Assembly: GCA_965208965.1 (NCBI GenBank)
Contig: OZ242384.1
Span: 806,001 to 870,000, forward strand
DNA: 64,000 nucleotides
DNA from: Bin5 sp965208965
GTDB lineage: Bacteria; Chloroflexota; Anaerolineae; Caldilineales; Caldilineaceae
Direction: 5' to 3'
Below are positions 9,999 to 18,899 of this stretch, piece after piece (within the stretch, counting starts at the first letter, position 1; every line of letters begins with the position of its first letter). Position numbers and translations under genes: made by a program. The notes under the pieces were generated by a model. The model was given only the letters and a program-made list of their open reading frames with translations, was not told the origin of the DNA and ran no database searches.

Positions 9999-10931
9999 TC
10001 AATTTCGGGCCAGAAACGCGGCCACCTCTGAACTGGTAGGAATGCCAAGCCGGGCGCCTTTTCTGGTGCAGCAGAGCGCGCCTACTGCCGAAGCGAAACG
10101 TAGCAGTTCTTCCCACGCCATTCCGCGTGAAAGGCCGGCGGCGAAGGCGCCGTGGAAGGCGTCGCCGGCGCCGGTAGTGTCTTCTGCCGTAATGGTAAAG
10201 GCAGGGTAGCTGCCGGCGCCGGCGCCAAACCTACTGTCTGCACGGTTGCGCCAGCTGAGTCCGCGATCGCCGAGAGTGATGATTGTCGAGGGCGCGCAGT
10301 GGCTCAGCTGCTTCAGGGCTTCCCCCATATCGTCCTGGCGGCTGAATTGCCGGGCAAAGTGCTCCGAAACCACCAGGAATTCCACCATTTCCATCAGCGT
10401 TTTCGAGCCGGGATGAAGCGTGTCGCCATCCAGGACGGTGGGGATGCCGGCGGCACGGGCGCGGGCGACCAGGGGCGCGCCTGCCTCTTGGTAATGTCCG
10501 TCCACCAGAACCGCGCGCGGGCGGCAGTCTTCGAGATGGAATTCCTCCCCGCCCGGCATTTCTCTGCCAAGGCCGTAGTTGACGAGTGCGCGAGAGCCGT
10601 CCGGCTTGACGAGGATGGCTGAAAGAGATGTCGGCCATTCGCCGCGGACGACGAGAGCCGTATTGACGCCGGCAGCGTTGAGTTCATCGAGATGTTTGTC
10701 GCCGTACATGTCGCGGCCCAGATAGCCTGCAAAGGCCACGGAGTATCCTAGGCGTGCGACGGTCATGGACGCATTTGCGGCGATGCCTCCGCCGCAGGCG
10801 GTCAGGTCGGTCGCTTTCATCTTTTCATCGACGCCGATGTGCCTGTCGACCGAGAAGATCAGATCGTAGCAGGCGATGCCCAGACAAAGCACATCGACCT
10901 GCAGATCAGCCGAATCAGGATTGCCGCTCAT
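9999..10931 (-). CDS. PfkB/ribokinase family carbohydrate kinase
   Basis: About 310 residues. N-terminal signature with 'GGGIAANASMTVARLG' and 'GYLGRDMYGD'; C-terminal PfkB signature 'DTTGAGDAFHGAFAAGL', with the catalytic Asp in GAGD. It phosphorylates a sugar or nucleoside using ATP; the substrate is not readable. I chose the ATG at 10931 because its first four bases overlap the stop of the upstream PHP gene as ATGA and GGAAGG precedes it; in-frame starts at 10958 and 10973 would overlap further. The tight overlap means translational coupling with the PHP hydrolase. Confidence 0.88.
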   Translation of the reverse strand: MSGNPDSADLQVDVLCLGIACYDLIFSVDRHIGVDEKMKATDLTACGGGIAANASMTVARLGYSVAFAGYLGRDMYGDKHLDELNAAGVNTALVVRGEWPTSLSAILVKPDGSRALVNYGLGREMPGGEEFHLEDCRPRAVLVDGHYQEAGAPLVARARAAGIPTVLDGDTLHPGSKTLMEMVEFLVVSEHFARQFSRQDDMGEALKQLSHCAPSTIITLGDRGLSWRNRADSRFGAGAGSYPAFTITAEDTTGAGDAFHGAFAAGLSRGMAWEELLRFASAVGALCCTRKGARLGIPTSSEVAAFLARN

Positions 10932-11836
10932 CCTTCCAACCAGATCGGGTTCGACCATGCTCTGCCGCCCCACTGGTCCCGCACCGTCACCCGGCAGTAG
11001 TGGCTGTCCCAGTCGGACAGGTCAAACTCGGCGCTTGTGAGACCGTTGCCCCAGGCGCGCTGGGCGGCGCTGCCGACACCTGTGACGAAGATACGTTCAG
11101 CGGGTGAGCATTGGACGGAAAGACTTCCTCCTGGGACGCAAGCGATGTCGTAGATTTCCGGTCCGGTGCTGGAATAGAATGCTCCGGCCTTCAACGCCGT
11201 AAGCAGGGCTTCGGGAGACAGCTCTTCGGCTTTCACCTGTACCCAGCCGCGGCGGAAGTCCTTGTAGTTGTCGGTGATATGGGCATCGTCAGCGGCGTAG
11301 GCGAAATAGTGCTGCCGCCTGTCGAGAAGTACGTCCAGGATATGCCAACTCTCGGCGCGGTCGTTGGCGTCGGCGGCGACGCCGTTGTAGACCTCGACGG
11401 CGTGGGCCGGACCCAGAGCGTCGACGTCCGCTGCGGTAAGCGTGTACCAGTGGGGATGAGCGATGCCGACGAAGGCGCCGGCCTGCATGGCCCTGGCCGC
11501 GAGTTGGGCGCCGCTTTCGTCTGAAGACGGGGGGGCAAACTCAAAGGGCAGGCCGGCGGCCACGATATGCCAGACCGAGCCGTTTTCGATGGCCCCGCTG
11601 TGCAGCTCCGCGCCGATGATGGTCGTGAACTCGTCTGAACGGTACGGCTGCGTATCGGTGATGGGAAAGCCATACTGTTCCAGGAAGTGATCGGTCAGGG
11701 CGATGAAGTCATAACCTCCCTGTTGATAGAGCCGGCAGACCTCCTGTGGCGGCTGTGTCCCGTCGGAACGGGTCGAGTGGGTGTGAAGGTTCCCTTTCCA
11801 GAAGCGACCGGGGTTGGCAAATGGCAGCAGTTCCAT
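10928..11836 (-). CDS. PHP-domain metal-dependent phosphoesterase (CehA/McbA-like)
   Basis: 302 residues. PHP motifs: 'NLHTHSTRSDGTQPP' (H-x-H and the following Asp), 'FIALTDHF' (TDH), 'GIAHPHWY' and 'YAADDAH'. The family hydrolyses phosphate or related esters with two or three metal ions. GGAG lies ten bases before the ATG. It overlaps the PfkB kinase by four bases, and an alkaline-phosphatase-superfamily gene lies upstream, so the three probably act on one phosphorylated sugar-like metabolite. That pathway link is inference from the gene order. Confidence 0.82.
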   Translation of the reverse strand: MELLPFANPGRFWKGNLHTHSTRSDGTQPPQEVCRLYQQGGYDFIALTDHFLEQYGFPITDTQPYRSDEFTTIIGAELHSGAIENGSVWHIVAAGLPFEFAPPSSDESGAQLAARAMQAGAFVGIAHPHWYTLTAADVDALGPAHAVEVYNGVAADANDRAESWHILDVLLDRRQHYFAYAADDAHITDNYKDFRRGWVQVKAEELSPEALLTALKAGAFYSSTGPEIYDIACVPGGSLSVQCSPAERIFVTGVGSAAQRAWGNGLTSAEFDLSDWDSHYCRVTVRDQWGGRAWSNPIWLEG

Positions 11837-11949
11837 AGTTTCTCCAATCTGATGTTTCGATGCGCTGCAATGGCGGATAAGTGGGAAGGACGGTTGGGTT
11901 CTTGACGATATGTACAGACGCTGATTGGTTTCCAGCCGCGAGGGCGTGG

Positions 11950-12885
11950 TCAGTGGCGGCTGTTAATGTCCTTTTCGTCCAGAAAATCGGCGACGATATC
12001 GGCGAAATTGTCCAGCCGGTGAACGCGCTGGGCATAGGCGGCGGCACGGCCGCCGACGAGGACGGTCAAGGCCTGGTTTTCGGTATGCTTGCGGATTGTG
12101 CAGTCCTCCACGTTGCCGTGATCGCTGGCGACTATCAGGAGGGTCTCCTGCCAGTCCATGACATCCAGCAATCCGGCCAGAAAACCGTCGATTTGTTGAA
12201 AGTTCTCGACGGCCCCGCGCAGATCGCGGTAGTGGCCCAGGAAGTCGGTCTGCCAGTGCTCGAAAAAGGCGAAGCGCACGGGCTGGGCAAGGCGCCAGAA
12301 CTGCGCTCCGGCCTCCTGCGGCGAGTAGAGCGGCACATCGGGATAGCCCAACTGCGTGCGCCAGCCCTTGCCGGTGAAGTTGGCGGACAGGGCCTGCTGC
12401 GCTACCATCTCTCTCCAGGTCCGTAGCCGGAGACCGCCGCTCTTTGCCGCGTAGGGGACGGCGCTCAGGAGGCGTTTGCCCCGGTTGACGGCGTCAAAGT
12501 AGCCTTGGGGATAGGCGTTGACGTATGCGGTCGCATGGCCGGCCGCGTGGAGCCGGGCGAAAATGCCGGCCTCGTCGAGGATGTCGCGCACGCGCTGGTC
12601 GGGCCGCGGACCGTAGTGTTCCCCCAGACGGGCGGGGGCGTTGACGCCGGTCAGGATGGCGGTCTGGCCGGTGGCGCTCTGGGGGCGTCCCGGCACGCCC
12701 AGATGGGCGTCGGTCGGGATGAGATGGGCGTCGCCATGGCTGAATTGTCCGGTGGATGCTGTGAGCGGACGGCCGTCGAAAAGCGTCTCAAATGTCGGCA
12801 GAGTGGCCGCGGCGAGCGGGTTGATTTCCGGGTCATCGCGCCCCAGGCCAACGCCGTCAAGGAAGAGAAAGAGGACTCGGCGCAT
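11950..12885 (-). CDS. Alkaline-phosphatase/phosphoglycerate-mutase superfamily metalloenzyme
   Basis: 311 residues. Opens with 'VLFLFLDGVGLGRDDPEIN' (metal-binding Asp), has the nucleophile region 'ATGQTAILTGVNAP' and ends with 'LLIVASDHGNVEDCTIRKH', with the paired D-H-G-N metal ligands. These are the marks of the metalloenzyme family shared by phosphopentomutase and independent phosphoglycerate mutase. Shorter than both, so it may be a simple phosphatase or mutase of unknown substrate. Twelve bases separate its start from the stop of the DUF1638 gene upstream. Confidence 0.75.
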   Translation of the reverse strand: MRRVLFLFLDGVGLGRDDPEINPLAAATLPTFETLFDGRPLTASTGQFSHGDAHLIPTDAHLGVPGRPQSATGQTAILTGVNAPARLGEHYGPRPDQRVRDILDEAGIFARLHAAGHATAYVNAYPQGYFDAVNRGKRLLSAVPYAAKSGGLRLRTWREMVAQQALSANFTGKGWRTQLGYPDVPLYSPQEAGAQFWRLAQPVRFAFFEHWQTDFLGHYRDLRGAVENFQQIDGFLAGLLDVMDWQETLLIVASDHGNVEDCTIRKHTENQALTVLVGGRAAAYAQRVHRLDNFADIVADFLDEKDINSRH

Positions 12886-12897
12886 GGTGGTCGGTGA

Positions 12898-13491
12898 TCA
12901 GCGGTCTTCGCTCTCGATCAGGTCCACCAGACGCTCCTCCAAGATCTCCAACCCGGAATCGACCTCCTTATACGACAACCCCAGTCTCTTCGCCGCCTCC
13001 CGGGCGCGTTCGCTCTCGTCGTGGTCCGGCAGCTGGCGCAGATAGAGCAACTCCTCGTAGTTGCCGAAAAATGTGTCACGCAATTCAGGATAGCGGTCGA
13101 GACCCAGCGATTCGATTACAAAGCCTTCGTAGTGGTGGGCGAGAAAATCGGTCAGGTAAAATGTGCCGGGTTGGCATTCAGATTGTTGTTCGAAGAGTTC
13201 GCCGCCGTAAAACTCGTAGCAGTGGGGGCCGGGGATGCGTGTGGCGTGTGGGTAGCGGGCGAGCAGGGCATCCAGTGCGCCAACGGTGCCGCAGTCGGCA
13301 TAGCCGATGAGAATGCGGTCGAAGCGGCCTGCCCAGGCGTCTAGCTTTTTCGCCACGGCCGGGGCGATGCGTTCGGGGCGGTTATGGAGCTGGGCGGGGA
13401 CGGCGGTCAGTTCGTAGTCCCAACCGCGGCGGTTGGCGATGGCGATCAGTTCACGCACGATGGCGCCGCAGGCTATTATGCCGATTTTCAC
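12898..13491 (-). CDS. DUF1638 domain protein
   Basis: About 197 residues. Recognised by 'KIGIIACGAIVRELIAI', 'IGYADCGTVGALDALLARY' and 'IPGPHCYEFYGGELF'. Three Cys (IACG, YADCG, PHCYEF) sit at conserved places and could bind metal or cofactor. DUF1638 proteins often occur with corrinoid-dependent methyltransferase genes for methylated amines; here the homocysteine-methyltransferase fusion lies 0.5 kb away on the same strand. I chose the GTG at 13491, which puts the family's first strand at the N-terminus; a TTG at 13536 is also possible, and neither has a good ribosome binding site. Biochemical function unknown. Confidence 0.75.
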   Translation of the reverse strand: MKIGIIACGAIVRELIAIANRRGWDYELTAVPAQLHNRPERIAPAVAKKLDAWAGRFDRILIGYADCGTVGALDALLARYPHATRIPGPHCYEFYGGELFEQQSECQPGTFYLTDFLAHHYEGFVIESLGLDRYPELRDTFFGNYEELLYLRQLPDHDESERAREAAKRLGLSYKEVDSGLEILEERLVDLIESEDR

Positions 13492-13645
13492 GATGGGTCG
13501 CTTTGGGCTGCAAATTGGCGTTCTAAATGAAAGCAAGACCGCGATTTCGGGCTATTTCGGCTTTCCAGTCAAACAACCGTCAAACAATCTCTGGCATTTG
13601 GACCTCGCAAAGAATTAGCGAGATCTTCAGATTCTCAGGCCGGAT

Positions 13646-13924
13646 TCAAAATTCCGCCTTCTCAGAGACTTCAGCGGAGCAACTGCAAGCGTCCGGCAGC
13701 CGCAAGCACAATTCGATGGCCGACCGGCGACTGACACACAAGCTGGTCGCCAACTGATCGAGTTCCTGTAGCAAGTCTGATGTGAAATCGACGTTGACGC
13801 GGGTCAACGGTTGCTTCATTGTCCCCTGATTGGTAAAGAACTCAGATATGTCGCGGCCGCTATCGGCCCTATCTGCAATTTCATCCGCTGTCGGACGGTC
13901 GACGATAGTATACCCTACAGTCAT
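13646..13924 (-). CDS. Ribbon-helix-helix (CopG/antitoxin-like) protein, orphan
   Basis: 92 residues. N-terminal part 'PTADEIADRADSGRDISEF' then 'MKQPLTRVNVDFTSDLLQE', where 'TRVNVDF' is the DNA-contacting strand and 'LLQELDQLATSLCVSRRSA' the two helices of a ribbon-helix-helix fold. Small CopG proteins with this N-terminal extension are usually antitoxins or autoregulators. No toxin-sized gene sits beside it: the 154 bases on its 3' side and the 56 bases on its 5' side hold no convincing gene. It may be a relic antitoxin or a stand-alone regulator. The C-terminal tail after residue 75 looks unrelated to the family. Confidence 0.6.
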   Translation of the reverse strand: MTVGYTIVDRPTADEIADRADSGRDISEFFTNQGTMKQPLTRVNVDFTSDLLQELDQLATSLCVSRRSAIELCLRLPDACSCSAEVSEKAEF

Positions 13925-13980
13925 GAAGTTTTCATGTCGGTCCTATAAGCCATTGGATGCGCGGCTGGGTCACTCCTCTC

Positions 13981-15189
13981 CTACCCCAGTGCCTCGCGCA
14001 TCGCACGCAGGTGGGTCGGGGTGGTGCCGCAGCAGCCGGCGATCACGTCTACACCAAGGGCCTGCATTTGGCGGGCGTAGTTGGCCATGACCTCCGGCGT
14101 GCCATCGTAGATCACATCGTCTCCCTGCAAGACCGGAAGCCCCGCGTTGCTCTGGGCATACAGCACAATGCCCGGGGGACGGTGCGCAACCATCTCCGAC
14201 ATCACCGTCTGGATCTCGTCCGGGCCGTTGCCGCAATTGGCGCCGATTACCTGTACACCCCAGCTGGCCAGCGTTTCAACCGCCTGTTTGGGGCTGACTC
14301 CCATCATGGTGTGCAGGTTGGTGTCGAAAGTGAGCATGGAGACAACGGGCAGGTCGGTCGCCTGATCGACGGCGCGCACGGCGGCTTCGACCTCCTGCAG
14401 GTCGCTCATCGTTTCGGTGAGGATGAAGTCGGCGCCGGCCTCGGCCATGACGGCGACCTGTTCGGCGAAGAGCTCCGCGGCCTCGTCCATCGTCATCACG
14501 CCGAGGGGATCCAGCAGCTCTCCGGTCGGCCCGACCGATGCCCCCACCAGCACGTCGCCAGCCTCATCGGCGACCTTGCGCGCCAACTGCACGCCGGCCG
14601 CATTCAGGTCGGCCAGTCTATCCTCCAGATCGTGCATTTTGAGCCGGGCGGTCGTGCCGCCGAAGGTGTTGGTGGTTATGATGTGGCTCCCGGCCTCGAC
14701 GTAGCCGCGATAGACCGCCTCCACGGCCTCCGGATTCTCCACATTCCACAGTTCGGGCGCGGCGCCGCCTGTGAGGCCGACTTCCTGCAGCATCGTGGCC
14801 ATGGCCCCATCGCCCAAGAGAGGGCCGTCGTGCCGGCCCAGCCGCTCAATGACCGGATGGGGGCGCGGTGTCAGCCATCCGCCGGAGGAAGAGTCGGGTG
14901 TAATCGAGGAAAGGAGTTTGCGTATCCGCTGGGGTGTATAGTCGGCTTCAAGCTGTGCGGCGACGGCTTGGGCGACCTCATCGGGGTCCCCCTCCTGCTC
15001 CTGCCAGTCGGTACGCAGCCAGCCATCCAGGTATTCATCGGTACCGGTTGCGCCGGCGCGCATCGCGGCTTCGTCGATCGCGACTTGAAAACGGGCCGGC
15101 AACTGTACCTTGTGCCGGTTGCGGCGGCCCTCGCGGGCTACCACCATTGAGGGGAACTCCCGCCAGTAGGTAATCTGATACTCTGTCAT
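13981..15189 (-). CDS. Fusion of Virulence_fact domain (PF13769-like) with homocysteine S-methyltransferase
   Basis: 402 residues. Residues 1 to about 85 match the small 'virulence factor' domain ('YWREFPSMVVAREGRRNR' and 'LPARFQVAIDEAAMRAGA'). A linker follows, then a homocysteine methyltransferase barrel from about 120 ('GDGAMATMLQEVGL', 'SHIITTNTFGGT'). The zinc-binding cysteines are present as 'IGANCGNGPDE' and 'IAGCCGTTPTHLRAM'. The barrel moves a methyl group to a thiol, normally homocysteine. The first domain is normally a separate protein encoded near DUF1638 and methylamine or C1 genes in Alphaproteobacteria, so the fusion together with nearby DUF1638 points to a C1-transfer function. 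No MetH-type B12 domain is attached. Confidence 0.82.
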   Translation of the reverse strand: MTEYQITYWREFPSMVVAREGRRNRHKVQLPARFQVAIDEAAMRAGATGTDEYLDGWLRTDWQEQEGDPDEVAQAVAAQLEADYTPQRIRKLLSSITPDSSSGGWLTPRPHPVIERLGRHDGPLLGDGAMATMLQEVGLTGGAAPELWNVENPEAVEAVYRGYVEAGSHIITTNTFGGTTARLKMHDLEDRLADLNAAGVQLARKVADEAGDVLVGASVGPTGELLDPLGVMTMDEAAELFAEQVAVMAEAGADFILTETMSDLQEVEAAVRAVDQATDLPVVSMLTFDTNLHTMMGVSPKQAVETLASWGVQVIGANCGNGPDEIQTVMSEMVAHRPPGIVLYAQSNAGLPVLQGDDVIYDGTPEVMANYARQMQALGVDVIAGCCGTTPTHLRAMREALG

Positions 15190-16295
15190 AAAGGATGAAC
15201 CTCGGGTGACGCTCAGTGGTCGGTAGCCGGTGGACGATACCGGGTGACCGGCCAGTAACCATAGTCTCGTTTTGAATTATACCGATTGGCGCGCATGAAT
15301 ACCTAACGGTGGCCCATGTGCCGTATCGCGCTGTAGGGTGCAGTCCAAAATAAGGATGAGATGCAAGCTGCCCTTGGGAGTTATACCGGGATCCACAGAC
15401 CGCTACTCTGGAGCATCCCAAATCTGTGATGCATCCAAAAATTGGACGCGTTTCATATACATTGACAGGCAACCAGGCTTGGGGCGTTCCCTTCCTGCTC
15501 AACTCTGTAAACCTGTATAAAACATAAACAAAACCTGTACACCTTCGGCAGACCACCAGCCGCGAACAACCGCATTTTCGCGCCGATTTTGCGGCCAGAA
15601 TCAGCTCCCGCGGGGCCTCCGTTGCCGCCGTTATTGTGCCTTTTTTTACAAGAAGTGATGCATCCCTATTGATGCACTTTTTTCGCGCCGCTTTTCCCCC
15701 TCTTTTGCCCTTTTTCTCTCTGGTCAGAAGCCCAAAAACCAGTAATGCATCACTTTTTGGGAAAATGCATCGCTTTCGCGGCCCCTTTCGCGCACCCCGC
15801 CGCAGCGCCGAAAGACCGTCCCTCAGCCATCGAAATGATGAACCGGAGTCCCCCAAAGAAGCTGTACAAAACCGCAAAGTCCGCGCCTCCCCGCCCGCCC
15901 CCGCAAGCCAACACTCTCATATGAGCGCATCCCAAGATGGTGACGAACTTTCATATATCTCTACTAGCGACAACACTGTGGCCGGCCCGCAATCCGATCT
16001 CCTGCATAGGCGTCAGCAGTTCCCGTTCCTCGCTCCTCACGCCTCGCCTTTGTTCCCACCCCAAATCTGAACTACACCCGCGCCGTATCCGTAGTTGAAA
16101 TTTGGCGGTCTTTGCGCTACCATTGCCTAGACTTGGCGTCACTATTATTGTCCAAGTCATAATCCGGAAACGTGTCAATCCCTCAACTGCGCAGTTCCCC
16201 TGCTGCAGTGTTCAGCCTTACGGCCGATCGGCAACGGGCAGACAAATGTTCAGACGTAATTTAGTGGCCACATTTGACTCAAAGGAGACAGTTTC
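15190..16295. other. 1.1-kb non-coding region upstream of the BMP transporter genes
   Basis: No convincing gene: the long frames here lack a ribosome binding site and any family resemblance. The region contains four exact ATGCAT words (15429, 15658, 15745, 15765) and one ATGCAC (15672), two of them inside GTGATGCATCC. A hairpin with a T-run lies at 15654-15683, and a short inverted repeat GACTTGG/CCAAGTC at 16130-16158. AAGGAG and the start of the first BMP gene close the region. It probably holds promoter and operator elements of the transporter, perhaps a small RNA. Confidence 0.45.
15654..15683 (+). terminator. Terminator-like hairpin in the long non-coding region
   Basis: The stem GCATC/GATGC with a CCTATT loop is extended by AAGTG/CACTT across a two-base bulge and followed by six T (15678-15683). 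No known gene precedes it on the plus strand, so it may end a leader or an unannotated small RNA. Confidence 0.4.
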
Positions 16296-17444
16296 ATGAG
16301 AATTCGACAATCGTGGACGGTGGTGGGTGTCATGGTCGTCCTGGCACTGCTGATTGCGGCTTGCCAGCCGGTCACTGAGACCCCTGCCGCTGAAGAGATG
16401 GCAGGCGATGACGATATGGCCGCGGCGTTGAAGGTTGCCTTCGTCTATGTCGCGCCGATCGGCGACCTCGGCTGGACGTATGCGCACGATCAGGGACGGC
16501 TTTTCCTGGAAGAGAACCTGGCAGGTGGCGCGGAGACGACCTTTATTGAGATGGTGCCCGAGGGCCCGGACGCAGAGCGCGTGATTCGCGACTTTGCCCA
16601 GAAAGGCTATGACCTGGTCATCACCACCAGCTTCGGCTACATGGACCCGACTCTGACGGTTGCCCAGGAGTTCCCGGACCAGCACTTTGTGCATGTATCC
16701 GGCTTCAAGACGGCAGACAATATGAGCACCTTGTTCGGCCGTATGTACCAGCCGCGTTATTTGAGCGGCCTGGTGGCAGGCAGCATGACGGAGAGCAACG
16801 TTATCGGTTACGTGGCGGCCTTCCCGATTCCTGAGGTGATCCGCGGAATCAACGCGTTCACGCTGGGTGTGCGCGAGGTGAATCCGGACGCCGAGGTGCG
16901 GGTTGTTTGGACGAACACGTGGTTTGGGCCGCCCGAAGAGAAGGAAGCGGCTGAAGCGCTTCTGGACCAGGGCGCAGATATCATCGCCCAGCACCAGGAC
17001 ACAACGGAGCCCCAGAAGGCCGCGGCCGAGCGGGGTGGGTCCAGCATCGGCTACAACAGCGACATGCGTGTATTCGTCGGTGACAGCGTTCTCACCGGTC
17101 CGGTCTGGAACTGGGGGCCGGCTTTCCTGAAGTTCGCGGAGCAAGCGCGTGACGGCAGCTGGGTTACTGAGCAGTATTGGGGCGGCATGGACGACGGGAT
17201 CGTTGGTTTGGCAGAAATGAGCCCATCGGTTCCTGAAGACGTCGCTGCGATGGTCGCCGAAAAGCAGGCCATGATCGTTTCCGGTGAGACCGACGTGTTC
17301 TGCGGCGCGATGAACGGCCAGAACGGTGTGCAGTTCCTGGACGACGGCCAGTGCATGGACGACGGCCAAATGCTGGGTATGGACTGGTTTGTTGAGGGTG
17401 TTGTCGGCGAGGCGCCGGGTGAGGCCGCGCCGCTTGGAAATTAG
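16296..17444 (+). CDS. BMP family ABC transporter substrate-binding lipoprotein (copy 1)
   Basis: 382 residues. Sec-type lipoprotein signal with lipobox 'LIAACQP', then the Bmp/Med fold opening 'LKVAFVYVAPIGDLGWTYAH'. BMP proteins bind nucleosides or related heterocycles for ABC import. AAGGAG lies before the ATG. A second BMP gene follows after 217 bases and starts with almost the same nucleotides, so the pair arose by duplication and then diverged. The C-terminal part has 'GAMNGQNGVQFLDDGQCMDD', matched by 'ISDNTGVERVAAGECMDDP' in copy 2. The ligand is not readable from the sequence. Confidence 0.88.
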   Translation: MRIRQSWTVVGVMVVLALLIAACQPVTETPAAEEMAGDDDMAAALKVAFVYVAPIGDLGWTYAHDQGRLFLEENLAGGAETTFIEMVPEGPDAERVIRDFAQKGYDLVITTSFGYMDPTLTVAQEFPDQHFVHVSGFKTADNMSTLFGRMYQPRYLSGLVAGSMTESNVIGYVAAFPIPEVIRGINAFTLGVREVNPDAEVRVVWTNTWFGPPEEKEAAEALLDQGADIIAQHQDTTEPQKAAAERGGSSIGYNSDMRVFVGDSVLTGPVWNWGPAFLKFAEQARDGSWVTEQYWGGMDDGIVGLAEMSPSVPEDVAAMVAEKQAMIVSGETDVFCGAMNGQNGVQFLDDGQCMDDGQMLGMDWFVEGVVGEAPGEAAPLGN

Positions 17445-17549
17445 TCCGGGGGTTGAACTGCAATTGAATCGTGTGAAATACCAATTTGGACTCAGGCCGC
17501 CAGCTTGCAAAAGGACGAGGCCTGACTCAAATCGACCTTGATCTTCAAT

Positions 17550-17589
17550 GATTGCTCCTCTCTTACAGTACATAAAGAGAGGAGCAATC
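17550..17589 (+). terminator. Strong hairpin between the two BMP genes
   Basis: Perfect 15-bp inverted repeat (17550-17564 and 17575-17589) with a ten-base loop, followed by TGTTTACC. The short T-run suggests an attenuator or mRNA-stabilising element rather than a full terminator. Confidence 0.65.
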
Positions 17590-17661
17590 TGTTTACCGCG
17601 TCACTTGGCGGCAAGAGGGTTTGAGTCCATTTGAAATGGAAGTGAAAGGGGGTATGGTCAC

Positions 17662-18780
17662 ATGAGGATTCGACATTGGAAGAAGCTGGTTGGGACTCTG
17701 CTGTTTCTGACACTGTTGATGAGCGCTTGTCAGCAGATCGGCGAAATGCCTGCCGCTGAAGAGCCGGCAGCTCCCGCTGGTACGATTGAATCGGTCAAGG
17801 TTGCATTTGTCTACGTTGGCCCGGTCGGAGATCTCGGTTGGAGCTATGCGCACGATCAGGGCCGGTTGGCACTGGAAGAGCTGGGCGTGGAGACGGCATA
17901 CAGCGAACTGGTCGCGGAAGGACCTGACGCGGCGCGTGTGCTGCAGAGCTACGCGTCCCAGGGCTATGACCTGATCTTTGCCACCAGTTTCGGCTATATG
18001 GACAGCGTGATCGAAGTCGCGGCAGGGTTCCCGGAGGTAAAGTTTGAGCATGCCACCGGATACAAGACGGCTGAGAATGTCGGCATATACGACGGCCGCG
18101 GCTACCAGGGCTGGTACCTGTCCGGAATGGTTGCCGGTGCGATGACACAGTCCAATATCATCGGCTACATTGCGCCTTACCCGATTCCGGAAGTGGTGCG
18201 AAATCTGAACGCTTTCGCCCTGGGCGCCCAATCCATCAATCCTCTTGTAGAGGTACGGCCGATATGGATCTTTGCGTGGTTTGATCCTCCTGCTGAACGC
18301 GAAGCCGCCCAAGCGCTCATTGATGCGGGCGCGGATGTTGTTGCGCGAGAAAGCGATAGTGTCGAACCGGACAAATTGGCCGAGGAGCAGGGCGTCTATG
18401 CCATCGGTTACAACGTGGTCAACCCTGAGATCGCACCGCAGGCATTGCTGACGGCACCGATCTGGAACTGGCAGGTCATCTACGAAAAGAAGGTGCGCGA
18501 CGTGGCTGCTGGAACCTGGACCAATGAACCGATCTGGTGGGGCATGGAAGACGGCGTGTTAGATCTTGCGCCGGTGGCTGAATTTGTGCCGGCAGTCGTT
18601 CAAATAGCGGTCGAGGAGACCAAGGAAAGCATACTTGACGGCAGTTTTCAGTTCTTCTGTGGCCCGATCAGCGATAACACCGGCGTGGAACGGGTCGCCG
18701 CTGGAGAATGTATGGACGACCCTGCGCTACTCAGTTATGACTGGCTGGTCGCAGGTGTTACCGGCGAGATCCCTCAGTAG
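17662..18780 (+). CDS. BMP family ABC transporter substrate-binding lipoprotein (copy 2)
   Basis: 372 residues. Lipobox 'LLMSACQQ', then 'VKVAFVYVGPVGDLGWSYAH', homologous throughout to the gene at 16296, with roughly half the residues shared by eye. AAGGGGG lies upstream of the ATG. The shared parts are the fold core ('SQGYDLIFATSFGYMDSV') and the closing segment. Since both copies keep an intact lipobox and core, both are likely functional, perhaps with different ligand preference. The ABC ATPase follows 120 bases downstream. Confidence 0.87.
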   Translation: MRIRHWKKLVGTLLFLTLLMSACQQIGEMPAAEEPAAPAGTIESVKVAFVYVGPVGDLGWSYAHDQGRLALEELGVETAYSELVAEGPDAARVLQSYASQGYDLIFATSFGYMDSVIEVAAGFPEVKFEHATGYKTAENVGIYDGRGYQGWYLSGMVAGAMTQSNIIGYIAPYPIPEVVRNLNAFALGAQSINPLVEVRPIWIFAWFDPPAEREAAQALIDAGADVVARESDSVEPDKLAEEQGVYAIGYNVVNPEIAPQALLTAPIWNWQVIYEKKVRDVAAGTWTNEPIWWGMEDGVLDLAPVAEFVPAVVQIAVEETKESILDGSFQFFCGPISDNTGVERVAAGECMDDPALLSYDWLVAGVTGEIPQ

Positions 18781-18899
18781 GGAAGACAGAAGGTAGCAGG
18801 GCGAGATTGGGGACAGAAAATGAGGTTACGGCCGGTCGCCCCGTTCTCGGCCTGTATTCCATCTTTGACGTCAGCGTACTCCAACACACTCTAAGTCTC

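Noticed and set aside
13957..15150. 397-codon open frame on the plus strand
   Set aside because: Antisense to the homocysteine methyltransferase fusion, which has the zinc cysteines and the expected start.
15035..15877. 280-codon open frame on the minus strand spanning the long non-coding region
   Set aside because: Overlaps the start of the methyltransferase gene, has Arg/Cys-rich composition and no recognisable domain or ribosome binding site.
15636..16070. 144-codon open frame on the plus strand in the same region
   Set aside because: Overlaps the terminator-like hairpin and reads as low-complexity sequence without a family match.
16081..16295. Purine or other known riboswitch upstream of the BMP gene
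   Set aside because: BMP importers are often under purine control, so I looked for the conserved core words of the purine riboswitch; they are absent.
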